A stretch of DNA of 47,975 nucleotides. It comes from an uncultured Victivallales bacterium (GTDB lineage Bacteria; Verrucomicrobiota; Lentisphaeria; Victivallales; UBA1829). This document shows, piece by piece, positions 24,779-32,711 of the stretch. A program made the translations under genes and the position numbers. The notes beneath the pieces are model-generated. The model had not been told where the DNA came from. It saw nothing but the letters and a program-made list of their open reading frames with translations, and made no database searches. The DNA lies in contig CALXSJ010000024.1 of the NCBI GenBank assembly GCA_944391115.1, forward strand, positions 1 through 47,975, in the 5' to 3' direction. Positions within the stretch are counted from its first letter, which is position 1; each line of letters starts with the position of its first letter.

Positions 24779-25389
24779 ACACAGACACCTTCCCCGCTCC
24801 TCCGGAAACAGGCAAAGCGTATGACCGGATTGCCGCATGGTTCCGGAGCGAAACACGGAACAGTCCGTACGGAATGCCGTTTCTGGAAGAACTGCTTGCG
24901 CTGCTTCCGGAACATGCGCACGTGCTCGACGCGGGATGCGGATTCGGACGGATGGCGCGCGTTCTGCTCGACCGTGGATGCCGCGTGACAGGCGTGGACG
25001 TATCCGGAGAAATGCTCCGTCTCGCTTCGGAATATGTTCCGGAAGCGCATCTGGTGCAGGCGGACGTCTCGGAATTCCGCACAACCGAAACATTCGATGC
25101 GGTTCTGGCATGGGATTCCCTGTTTCATCTTCCCCCGGACCGCCACCGCCCGATGCTGAAACGCATGGCGCAGCTCCTGAAACCGGACGGAATCTTCCTG
25201 ATGACAAGCGGAAGCAGAAAAGGACGCGTCTCCGGAGCGATGAACGGCGTGGAGTTCCACTATTCAACGCTTTCCATGGAAGAGTACCGCACAGAACTGG
25301 TTCGCAGCGGATTCGTCATCCTGAAGATGATCCAGGACCAGCTCCCCGAAGAGCATCTTGTCACTTTTGCGCGGAAAAAACGCTTCTGA
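24766..25389 (+). CDS. SAM-dependent methyltransferase
   Basis: Predicted class I methyltransferase of 207 residues. Motif I is VLDAGCGFGRMARVLL, followed by VTGVDVSGEMLRLA (the acidic residue that binds the SAM ribose), LVQADVSEF and DAVLAWDSLFHLP. It ends with a basic tail (RKKRF). The frame is open far upstream but that part is antisense noise; the ATG at 24766 starts the recognisable domain and has AAGGA about 11 bp upstream. It overlaps the SH3b gene by 13 bp, suggesting coupled translation. The substrate is unknown. Confidence 0.85.
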   Translation: MAEIDTDTFPAPPETGKAYDRIAAWFRSETRNSPYGMPFLEELLALLPEHAHVLDAGCGFGRMARVLLDRGCRVTGVDVSGEMLRLASEYVPEAHLVQADVSEFRTTETFDAVLAWDSLFHLPPDRHRPMLKRMAQLLKPDGIFLMTSGSRKGRVSGAMNGVEFHYSTLSMEEYRTELVRSGFVILKMIQDQLPEEHLVTFARKKRF

Positions 25390-25415
25390 ATCCTCCGCGT
25401 GCGGAAAATTTCCGG

Positions 25416-26054
25416 TCAGAAAGAGTCCCTGTCACGGCTCCGGAAATTCCGCGGACGCCGCTCCCGGGGCCGGTCCTCCCGATGAAAATCCCGGCGCCCG
25501 TCCTTTTGAAAACGCTTCCCGTCATATCCGCGGCGTTTTCCCGTCAAAGCTCCGTCAGATTCATTTTCAGAGTCATGGCGGGGAAAAGAACGCATCCTTC
25601 CCGGGCCGTCATTCCGATTGTCCCTCCGGAAACGGCCTTCCCGGGAGAAATTTCCAGAAAATTCCCTCTTCGGACGGAAGGGGCGCCGCTCTCCGGAGTC
25701 TTCAGGGAATCTCCGCGCTGGACGGTCACTGTCTCCTGCAGCATCATCCCGGGAAAAAGGACGGCGGAATTCCCGTTTTTCCTTCCCGTCCTCCTGCATC
25801 CGGAGCGGCCTTCCGCGTTCCTTCGATTCATTGACCCGAAGACTGCGCCCGCCAAAACAGAAACCGTCGAGGGCTTCCATCACGCGCGGCGCCTCTTCGT
25901 CATCCAGCAGCACAAAACCGTATCCAAGCGGACGTCCCGTTTCACGGTCTTTCTTGATTTTCGCGTCGAACACCTTCCCATGCTGTTCAAACAGTTCCCG
26001 GAGTTCCGCTTCCGTGGCCGCATACGGCAGATTGCCGACAAACACACTTTTCAT
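25416..26054 (-). CDS. RRM RNA-binding protein with long Arg-rich tail
   Basis: Predicted RNA-binding protein of 212 residues. The N-terminal RRM begins at the start codon: RNP2 is VFVGNL and RNP1 is GYGFVLL, with the spacing of small bacterial and cyanobacterial RRM proteins. After about residue 85 comes a low-complexity tail rich in Arg, Phe, Asp and Gly (for example RRPFRPKREF, RRDNRNDGPGRM), roughly 125 residues and much longer than in typical bacterial RRM proteins. I use the ATG at 26054, preceded by AGGGA; a GTG at 26087 would overlap the upstream stop by 4 bp but has no ribosome binding site. Confidence 0.88.
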   Translation of the reverse strand: MKSVFVGNLPYAATEAELRELFEQHGKVFDAKIKKDRETGRPLGYGFVLLDDEEAPRVMEALDGFCFGGRSLRVNESKERGRPLRMQEDGKEKREFRRPFSRDDAAGDSDRPARRFPEDSGERRPFRPKREFSGNFSREGRFRRDNRNDGPGRMRSFPRHDSENESDGALTGKRRGYDGKRFQKDGRRDFHREDRPRERRPRNFRSRDRDSF

Positions 26055-26083
26055 CGTCTGAAATCCCTGGTTCCGGTTGTCCT

Positions 26084-26923
26084 TCACAGCTTGTCGACCA
26101 GTCTGCCGATGTATTTCAGGGACGCCATGATGTCCTTTGCCTGCTGTTCGCCGCTGATTTCCCGTTCAATGACGAGCTCGCCGCGGAAACCGAGTTCATG
26201 AAGTTTCGGTATGATCCGCTTGAAATCGACCTTTCCGCTTCCGATCGGAACCTCGCGTCCGAGCTTGTGCCCGTCAACAGGATATACGCCGTCCTTCACA
26301 TGCAGGTTGCGGACATATTTTCCAAACACATCAAGAGCGTCAAGCGGATTGCCCTTCCCGTAAAGAATGATGTTCGCCGTGTCAAGATTGATACCGAGAT
26401 TCGGCAGCGCAAGGTCCTCAATCGTCCGCAGCAGCGTGACAGGCGTCTCCTGCCCGGTCTCAAACCAGAACTCAAGTCCGAGTTTCCGGCAGTATTCCCC
26501 GATCTCCCCGAGCGCGTCGAGCACCTCCATGTAAAGATGGGACTTGGGAGTCTCCGGAATGAATCCGCAATGGGTGATGATCGCCGGCGCGCCGACCCGG
26601 GCGGCGAAATCCGCGCCGGCCTTGAGATCCGCAATCCGTTTTTTCCGCGTATACTCCGGAACAATTCCCATCGTGTCCGGCCCGTCGATCAAATCCCAGA
26701 TCACCGTTCCCGAGTAACCGGTCCAGAGAGCCGCAAGACGGACGCCGCTTGACTTCAAGTCGCGTTTGACTTTCCGTGCATTTTCCACGGTCCACTTTGT
26801 CATGTCCCAGTTGCAGAGCTGAGTCGTCGCCACGCCGTAGCGCGCGATGACGTCAAACGGGTTGGAATCGTCACTGGCGAACCTCGAAAGAACGCCGAGT
26901 TCCATGGAACGGTTCTTTTTCAT
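26084..26923 (-). CDS. Sugar phosphate isomerase/epimerase (xylose isomerase-like TIM barrel)
   Basis: Predicted cytoplasmic TIM-barrel enzyme of 279 residues, of the AP endonuclease 2/xylose isomerase-like superfamily. Seen along the chain: PAIITHCGFIPETPKSH (metal-region His), LEFWFETGQETP (Glu ligand), NLGINLDTANIILYG (Asp ligand), VRNLHVKDGVYP (His/Asp region) and GELVIEREISG (final Glu). These are the positions that hold a divalent metal in this family. AAGGAG precedes the ATG. It is upstream of the RRM gene by 29 bp. The sugar substrate is unknown. Confidence 0.88.
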   Translation of the reverse strand: MKKNRSMELGVLSRFASDDSNPFDVIARYGVATTQLCNWDMTKWTVENARKVKRDLKSSGVRLAALWTGYSGTVIWDLIDGPDTMGIVPEYTRKKRIADLKAGADFAARVGAPAIITHCGFIPETPKSHLYMEVLDALGEIGEYCRKLGLEFWFETGQETPVTLLRTIEDLALPNLGINLDTANIILYGKGNPLDALDVFGKYVRNLHVKDGVYPVDGHKLGREVPIGSGKVDFKRIIPKLHELGFRGELVIEREISGEQQAKDIMASLKYIGRLVDKL

Positions 26924-27012
26924 ACGGATCTCCTTACTCTCTCCAATATGTTTTTTGTATTACGGCTGCACTGCATGAAATCCATCTTCCCGCTTCCCGG
27001 GAGTGGAGAAAC

Positions 27013-28419
27013 TCAGTGTTTCTCATAAAAACTCTTCATGATTCTCCCGACATCGGAATTGGGGCGGACACCGGAAAACAGTCCGGCGTTCCTGCCGATC
27101 GCAAAAAGGCGGACGTTCTGCGCCGTATGCCCCTTTGTGGTCCATGTGACGCCAAGCCGCGCATCCGCGATGCGCAGTGCGTTCCGGTTCAGATGACGGC
27201 GTTTGTTCCCGGCGTTCGACTTCAGAATTTTCTCAAAACTCTCCGTCTCCTGCGCAGTCAGATCCGCAATTCCCTGCCCGGCGAGCTTTTCCCGGACGGA
27301 TGAAAGCGTCTCATCGTCCCGGAAGGAAAACGTTCTGCCGCTGAAGCGGACATGGTTCTCCCTGATTTTCCCAGCAATTCCGGCGGGAAGCGTCTCCGGC
27401 AGCATCAGGCCGCCGGTATCATGATCCGCAGTAACGACAATCAGCGTGTCCTCCGGATGCCGCCGGTAGAAATCAAGCGCGCGGCCGACCGCCCGGTCGA
27501 ACTCGAGAAGCTCGGTCATTGCCGCATAAGTGCTGTTTTCATGTGCGCCGACATCAATCTTGCCGCCCTCGACCATCAGGAAAAAACCCTTCGGATTGTT
27601 TTTGTAAAGCAGATCAATCGCTTTTGCGGCATACTCGTTCAGGGGACGGACAACGCCGCCGGAAGCATAGCGGGGCGCACGAACCGCCACGGCCGGCCGT
27701 TCCACGGAAAGAAGCTCCACCGCTTCGTTCAGCGCACGTCCGGAATCGCCCGTGTCCGGGCGGCGGTCCATCTCATATCCGAACCGCTTGAACACAAGCG
27801 TCGGCCTGAGAAGGGCGTTCAGGGCAAAAAACGCATCCTGATCCTGATGGAAGACTGCAAGCCCCGCCTTTTCCGCATCTTTCACCACAGTCTCCCCCTT
27901 GATGACGGACACGCCGTATCCCATAATGAGATCATAACCCGCGCCGCAGGCCTGCGCGGCAATTTCCGCATACTCGGAGCGTTTCGGAACATGCGCGTAG
28001 AATGCGCCCGGCGTGGCATGATTGAAAGTGACGGAGGTGAGAAGCCCGACTCTGCAGCCGGCTTTTTTCGCCAGTGCTGCGGAGGACTCCACCGGTTTTT
28101 TATTCCTGTCCAGACCAATGGCGCCGTTGTATGTCTTGACGCCGCAGGCGAGAGCGGTTGCAGCGGCAGCCGAATCGGTGGTCCTGTTGAAAACGTTGTT
28201 TGTCTGGAGTTCTCCACGGACCGGCATAACGTCCATGTTCAGCTTTCCGAACTCCCGCGCAAGGCGGATCTGGTTCGGCCCCATGCCGTCTCCGATCAGC
28301 AGGAAAACATATTTCGGCGGAGCCGCATCCGACGGCGCAGTCAGAGCGCACGCCTGAAGAAACAGCATCAGAAACACCGTCGCCGGCAGAAAAACGAACA
28401 CATGGCATTTTTTCATCAT
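27013..28419 (-). CDS. Alkaline phosphatase, lipoprotein
   Basis: Predicted exported phosphomonoesterase of the classic PhoA superfamily, 468 residues. A signal peptide with lipobox-like LQAC (Cys24) suggests a lipid anchor. Active-site features are FLLIGDGMGPNQ (metal Asp), the nucleophile Ser in TTDSAAAATALACG, MVEGGKIDVGAHEN, VTADHDTGG (Asp-His metal ligands) and WTTKGHTAQNV (last His). All key residues are present, so it should be active. GGAGGAG lies before a double ATG. It would release phosphate from organic sources outside the cytoplasm. Confidence 0.93.
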   Translation of the reverse strand: MMKKCHVFVFLPATVFLMLFLQACALTAPSDAAPPKYVFLLIGDGMGPNQIRLAREFGKLNMDVMPVRGELQTNNVFNRTTDSAAAATALACGVKTYNGAIGLDRNKKPVESSAALAKKAGCRVGLLTSVTFNHATPGAFYAHVPKRSEYAEIAAQACGAGYDLIMGYGVSVIKGETVVKDAEKAGLAVFHQDQDAFFALNALLRPTLVFKRFGYEMDRRPDTGDSGRALNEAVELLSVERPAVAVRAPRYASGGVVRPLNEYAAKAIDLLYKNNPKGFFLMVEGGKIDVGAHENSTYAAMTELLEFDRAVGRALDFYRRHPEDTLIVVTADHDTGGLMLPETLPAGIAGKIRENHVRFSGRTFSFRDDETLSSVREKLAGQGIADLTAQETESFEKILKSNAGNKRRHLNRNALRIADARLGVTWTTKGHTAQNVRLFAIGRNAGLFSGVRPNSDVGRIMKSFYEKH

Positions 28420-28452
28420 GACTCCTCCGTTTGCTGCTTGCCGGAAAAATTC

Positions 28453-28947
28453 TCAGAGAAACAGTCCGGCCGCCCGGATGCTCTCCTCCGCGTCCGGATA
28501 TCGTGCGATCAGATCCTCCGCATGACCTTCCTTGAAATCCTCGTATTCAAATCCCGGAACGACAACCGCGCCGAAAAGCCCCCAGGAATCCGCCGAGCGG
28601 TCGACGAGAACCGTCGCCTGCCATGTCCATGCGGGAATCAGGCTCTGCGGCATCTCTCCGCTCAGAATGTCCGGGCCGACGATGCGTTCCGTCCAGCTCC
28701 CGTCCGGAAAAAGCAGAATCTGAAGCGCCGGACTGCCCGCGTGATACATCCAGATCTCGTCCGAACGGACCTGATGCCATCTGGACACTTCCGCACCTTT
28801 CAGCAGATAGAGGATCGAGGTCCCGGCACGGCGCTGTTTCGTCGCCTCGGTTTTGACGATCGAGCGGAACGTTTCGCGAAAATGTCCCCCCTCTCCGGAG
28901 TGGGGGCTCATTGCAAGCGCCCGTATGATTTCATCCGCACTCGGCAT
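28453..28947 (-). CDS. Cupin, DUF985 type
   Basis: The 164-residue product matches the DUF985 cupins of the yeast YML079w kind. Seen features: an N-terminal SPHSGEGGHFRET, the motif RWHQVRSDEIWMYHAG (cupin box 1 with His and Glu), LFPDG, and PAWTWQATV toward the end with GLFGAVVVPGFEYEDF, the usual C-terminal signature. No biochemical role is established for the family that I can name. The ATG at 28947 follows AAGGAA; an upstream in-frame ATG at 28983 adds twelve unrelated residues. It lies 33 bp upstream of the alkaline phosphatase and may be in one transcript with it. Confidence 0.85.
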   Translation of the reverse strand: MPSADEIIRALAMSPHSGEGGHFRETFRSIVKTEATKQRRAGTSILYLLKGAEVSRWHQVRSDEIWMYHAGSPALQILLFPDGSWTERIVGPDILSGEMPQSLIPAWTWQATVLVDRSADSWGLFGAVVVPGFEYEDFKEGHAEDLIARYPDAEESIRAAGLFL

Positions 28948-29014
28948 TTTCCGCAATTCCTTTCCTTTTCCGTTACAATACATGAATTATTTCCGAATTC
29001 AATCCGGACTTTTT

Positions 29015-29042
29015 TTGAATTTTGTGAAAAACAGGCGATATT
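29015..29042 (+). promoter_or_regulatory. Possible promoter of murC-ispD
   Basis: TTGAAT (29015-29020) and GATATT (29037-29042) are 16 bp apart in the A+T-rich spacer between the cupin and murC-ispD. The match is moderate. Confidence 0.4.
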
Positions 29043-29127
29043 AGCAGCACTCCCTGCGGAAAGAGATAAGGAATATGGCTGTTTCTCCCGCGGGGCCCGG
29101 GAACATGATTCTGGAAATGGAGCTGAC

Positions 29128-31131
29128 ATGACGAAACTTTTTTCATACAGAACGGACGGTTTTGTGCATTTCATCGGTTGCGGAGGAGCGGGAACAAGAC
29201 CGCTGATGCGGATTTTTCATGAACTCGGATTCACCGTTTCCGGATCCGATCTGGCGGAATCGGAGTCGCTGGAGCGTCTGCGCGGAATCGGGCTGAAGGT
29301 GTTCGCGGGGCACGACAAAACGCATCTGCCGACCGCGGACGGAACGAAACTGCTTCTGGTCTACAGTTCCGCGGTCACGGAAAAGAATCCGGAGCTTGCC
29401 GAGGCACGCAGGATCGGGGCGCAGTGCATCCGGAGGGGCGAGGCGCTCGGCCTGCTCGCGGACCTTTTCCCCCATGTAATTGCCGTCAGCGGCTCGCACG
29501 GAAAGACCAGCGTATCGGCAATGATCGCGCATATTCTCAAGACCGCCGGACTCAATCCCGGTTATCTGATCGGGGCGGACGTGGTCTCCTGGGAGGATTC
29601 CGGCAGCGCGGGCGGCGGAAAAATCTTCGTCTGCGAGGCCGACGAAAGCGACGGGACCCATACCGCAATCCATTCCTCGGTCGCCGTCGTGACCAATATC
29701 GAGGACGACCACGCATGGAATTTCGCCTCTCCGGAAATCCTGCTGGAGAACTTCCGCAAGTTTGCGTTTCAGGGGAAAAAACTGGTCTATACGGACGCGC
29801 CGCCCGCGGAAACGCTTTTCCGGGAACATCCCGACGCCTGCGCCATTCCGCCGAGAACGGTACCGGACGATCCGCGTTTCGCCGCATTCGGACACTACCG
29901 GAGAATCAATGCCGCGCTTGCCCTGGAGGCGGTGGCGCGCAGCGGACTGATGGACCGTGAAACCGCGCGGGAGGCGCTTCTCTCCTTTCCCGGCGTCGGC
30001 AGAAGACTCCAACTCCACTGCGCCGGAGAAAAACAGCTGCTGATTGAAGATTACGCCCACCATCCGACGGAAATCGCCGCATCCATCCGGACACTCCGGG
30101 AACTCCATCCCGGAAAACGTCTCGTCGTAATCTTCCAGCCGCATCGCTACGCCAGGCTGAAACGGTATTTCCGCGAGTTCGCCCGGGAGCTTGCGGCGGC
30201 GGACGCCGTCTTCGTAACGCCTGTCTTCGCAGCCTGGACGGAAACCGACTCGCTGGATTCCAAGGATCTCGCACAGGCCATCGGCAGCCGGGCGCGCGCG
30301 CTGAACGGATCATGGAAGGCGATGGCGGATGAGATTTTCCCCCTGCTGCGGGAAAACGACCTCGTCGCAGTCATCGGAGCGGGAGACGTGAAGGAAATTC
30401 TTCCGTTTCTGAAGGAGAAAATCCGCCGGATTCCCGACCTAGCCCTGATATTCGCGGCGGGCGGCTCCTCGCGCCGTTTCGGGCATGGAGACAAGCTTTT
30501 CACCCCGCTGAACGGCGAGCCGGTCTTTCTCCACGCACTCCGCGCGCTTCTCCCCTGCGTCCGCGCCGGATACGCCGTGATGGCGGTGCCGGAAGCAAAA
30601 CGGGACAAGTTCATCGAAGCGCTGCGCAAACATTTTCCCGAGGCGCTGAAAGTCCTCCGCTTCGCACCCGGAGGCGAAACGCGGACGCAGTCCGTAAGGA
30701 ACGCCCTTGCCGCGCTCCCGGAGGACGCGGAGATTGTCGCGGTGCATGACGCCGCGCGGCCGCTCATTACCGCCGGGGCGCTGGCGGACTGTGTCCGGAC
30801 ATGCCGGACATGCGGCGGCGCGGTTTCAGCGCGCCGCGCTTCGGACACGATCAAGGAAACCGATGAAAACGGCATCGTCATCCGGACGCTTCCGCGCGAA
30901 AACCTCTGGACGGTCCAGACCCCGCAGGTGTTCCGCCTCTCCCTGCTCCGGGACGCCTGCCGCGCGGCGGAACAGCACGGAGGAACCTTCACCGACGACG
31001 CGTCGCTCGTTGAGACTTTCACCGGGACAAAGGTCAGACTGGTGGAGAACCGTGCGGAAAACATCAAGATCACCTATCCGGGCGATCTTCTTTTTGCGGA
31101 GGCCTGTCTGAAAGAACGCCGCGGACGCTGA
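29128..31131 (+). CDS. murC-ispD: MurC-IspD fusion: UDP-N-acetylmuramate-alanine ligase joined to MEP cytidylyltransferase
   Basis: One frame of 667 residues encodes two enzymes. Residues 1-435 are MurC-like: HFIGCGGAGTRPL (13-25), ATP loop SGSHGKTS (121-128), CEADESDGT (169-177), VVTNIEDDH (187-195), YAHHPTE (309-315), FQPHRYARL (336-344). MurC adds L-alanine to UDP-MurNAc in peptidoglycan synthesis. Residues 436-667 are IspD-like: FAAGGSSRRFGHGDK (442-456), VHDAARPL (539-546), DTIKETD (573-579), QTPQVFR (597-603), TDDASLVE (622-629), NIKITYPGDL (645-654). IspD makes CDP-methylerythritol in the isoprenoid pathway. No Met and almost no linker separates the halves. The MurC central domain is short between Leu219 and Ala263, compared with ordinary MurC. 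The ATG has GGAG upstream; the frame is open for 1.8 kb more but that stretch is antisense to real genes. Confidence 0.93.
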   Translation: MTKLFSYRTDGFVHFIGCGGAGTRPLMRIFHELGFTVSGSDLAESESLERLRGIGLKVFAGHDKTHLPTADGTKLLLVYSSAVTEKNPELAEARRIGAQCIRRGEALGLLADLFPHVIAVSGSHGKTSVSAMIAHILKTAGLNPGYLIGADVVSWEDSGSAGGGKIFVCEADESDGTHTAIHSSVAVVTNIEDDHAWNFASPEILLENFRKFAFQGKKLVYTDAPPAETLFREHPDACAIPPRTVPDDPRFAAFGHYRRINAALALEAVARSGLMDRETAREALLSFPGVGRRLQLHCAGEKQLLIEDYAHHPTEIAASIRTLRELHPGKRLVVIFQPHRYARLKRYFREFARELAAADAVFVTPVFAAWTETDSLDSKDLAQAIGSRARALNGSWKAMADEIFPLLRENDLVAVIGAGDVKEILPFLKEKIRRIPDLALIFAAGGSSRRFGHGDKLFTPLNGEPVFLHALRALLPCVRAGYAVMAVPEAKRDKFIEALRKHFPEALKVLRFAPGGETRTQSVRNALAALPEDAEIVAVHDAARPLITAGALADCVRTCRTCGGAVSARRASDTIKETDENGIVIRTLPRENLWTVQTPQVFRLSLLRDACRAAEQHGGTFTDDASLVETFTGTKVRLVENRAENIKITYPGDLLFAEACLKERRGR

Positions 31132-31172
31132 ACCGGAAGATCATCCTTCCTTCGCGCACGGGAATGCCGGGA

Positions 31173-32705
31173 TCATTTTTTCCAGAAGGACGGCAGGAAG
31201 ATAATCAGAATGGTATAGAGTTCCAGACGGCCGACCAGCATCTCCAGGGCCAGAAGCAGTTTCGCCGCCGGATTCATCCAGGAGAAGGTGTAGATAGGGG
31301 CAAGCTGCCCGAATCCCGGCCCGGCATTGCTGATGCAGGTTGCCGAAGCGGAAATCGCGGTAATCATATCCATTTCGCAGACCGCCGGAAGAACCGTGGC
31401 AAACAGGAATACGGTCAGAATATAAATCGCCAGAAATCCGAACGCCTTGTTGAGAACCGCCGTATCCATGCGTTTGCCGTCCAGGCGGATATCCTGCAGG
31501 GAGCGGGGGAAAATGCAGCGTCTCAGCTCGGAAAAACTGTACTTCAGAAAAAGAAGCAGCCGAACGCATTTCATGCCGCCGGCGGTCGAACCGCCGCACG
31601 CGCCCATGAAGATCAGGCCGAGCAGAAGCATTCCGCACGCGCCGGGCCACAGCGTGTAGTCGGCGGTGGTGAAACCCGTTGTCGTGGAAAGAGCGGCAAC
31701 CTGAAACGCCGCGGCGCGCAGGCAGAGCCACGGAGACATGTGATACTGGTCGCCGCTGATCGGATCTTTCACATGGGAAAAAAACAGCGTCGCGGCAATC
31801 ACGAGGGTCACGACGATCAGAATTCCGGTGAAAAAGCGGTATTCCTCGGAAAGATACTGCCTGAGAGGCAGTCCTTTCAGCGCGCGGTAATGGAGAATGA
31901 AGTTGCAGCCGGAAAGAAACATGAAGATCGTGATGACGACCTGAATGTAGGAGCTGTCGTAATAGGCGATGCTGTTGTTCTTGGTGGAGAATCCGCCGGT
32001 TGCAATCGTGCTGAAGGAGTGGCAGACCGCGTCGAAAAGATGCATGCCGCCGATCCAGAGGAGAATCGTTTCCAGCAGCGTCAGAACGAAATAAACCAGA
32101 AAAAGAATCTTCGCAGTGCTCGCAATCCGCGGCGTAAGCTGGTCGTCGTTGGTTTTTACGCCGGGGACCTCGGCGTTGAACAGGGCCTGCCCGCCCACGC
32201 CGAGCATCGGCAGAATCGCCAGAGAGAGCACCACAATGCCCATGCCGCCGATCCAGTGCGTCAGCGACCGCCAGAAAAGAATGCCGTAAGAGAGACTCTC
32301 GATCCCGTCGGGAAGCGTTGAACCGTCGCGAAGCTTCAGGGTGCTGTCGATCACGGACGCGCCCGTGGTGGTGAATCCGGAAACCGTCTCGAAAAAGGCG
32401 TCGTGCAACTGCATCCCGGTAATGGTGATGAACGGAAGCGAACCGAACAGCGAAACCGCAAGCCAGCCGCCCGCGACGATCGCGAACCCCTCGCGGATCC
32501 CCGTCTGGATGTTCCGTGATCCGGGCCGCAGAAGGATGATGCCGAGCACTCCGGAAAGCGAAATAATCACGGCGCAGCAGAGCATCAGGAGAATTTCATG
32601 AGGATCGTCTCCCATAATCAGGGCGACTCCGCCGCAGGAGGCGACGGCAAGTCCTTCCAGCAGGACCAGAATGGAAATCAGATAGACAACGATTTTCAGA
32701 TTCAT
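31173..32705 (-). CDS. trkH: Trk potassium uptake channel subunit TrkH
   Basis: Inner-membrane K+ channel-like subunit of 510 residues with about ten to twelve hydrophobic segments. The four pore-loop filters are visible in order: VSGFTTTGASV, SFSTIATGGFST, ALSTTTGFTTADY and ATCISNAGPGFG. It needs the cytoplasmic TrkA for gating. It starts 6 bp after trkA and is the last gene of the ptsH-like - trkA - trkH operon. Identification is secure. Confidence 0.95.
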   Translation of the reverse strand: MNLKIVVYLISILVLLEGLAVASCGGVALIMGDDPHEILLMLCCAVIISLSGVLGIILLRPGSRNIQTGIREGFAIVAGGWLAVSLFGSLPFITITGMQLHDAFFETVSGFTTTGASVIDSTLKLRDGSTLPDGIESLSYGILFWRSLTHWIGGMGIVVLSLAILPMLGVGGQALFNAEVPGVKTNDDQLTPRIASTAKILFLVYFVLTLLETILLWIGGMHLFDAVCHSFSTIATGGFSTKNNSIAYYDSSYIQVVITIFMFLSGCNFILHYRALKGLPLRQYLSEEYRFFTGILIVVTLVIAATLFFSHVKDPISGDQYHMSPWLCLRAAAFQVAALSTTTGFTTADYTLWPGACGMLLLGLIFMGACGGSTAGGMKCVRLLLFLKYSFSELRRCIFPRSLQDIRLDGKRMDTAVLNKAFGFLAIYILTVFLFATVLPAVCEMDMITAISASATCISNAGPGFGQLAPIYTFSWMNPAAKLLLALEMLVGRLELYTILIIFLPSFWKK

Positions 32706-32711
32706 AAGGTG

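Noticed and set aside
27352-29127. Upstream extension of the murC-ispD frame
   Set aside because: The extension is antisense to the alkaline phosphatase and cupin genes and has no Mur motifs; the ATG at 29128 has a ribosome binding site and starts the recognisable domain.
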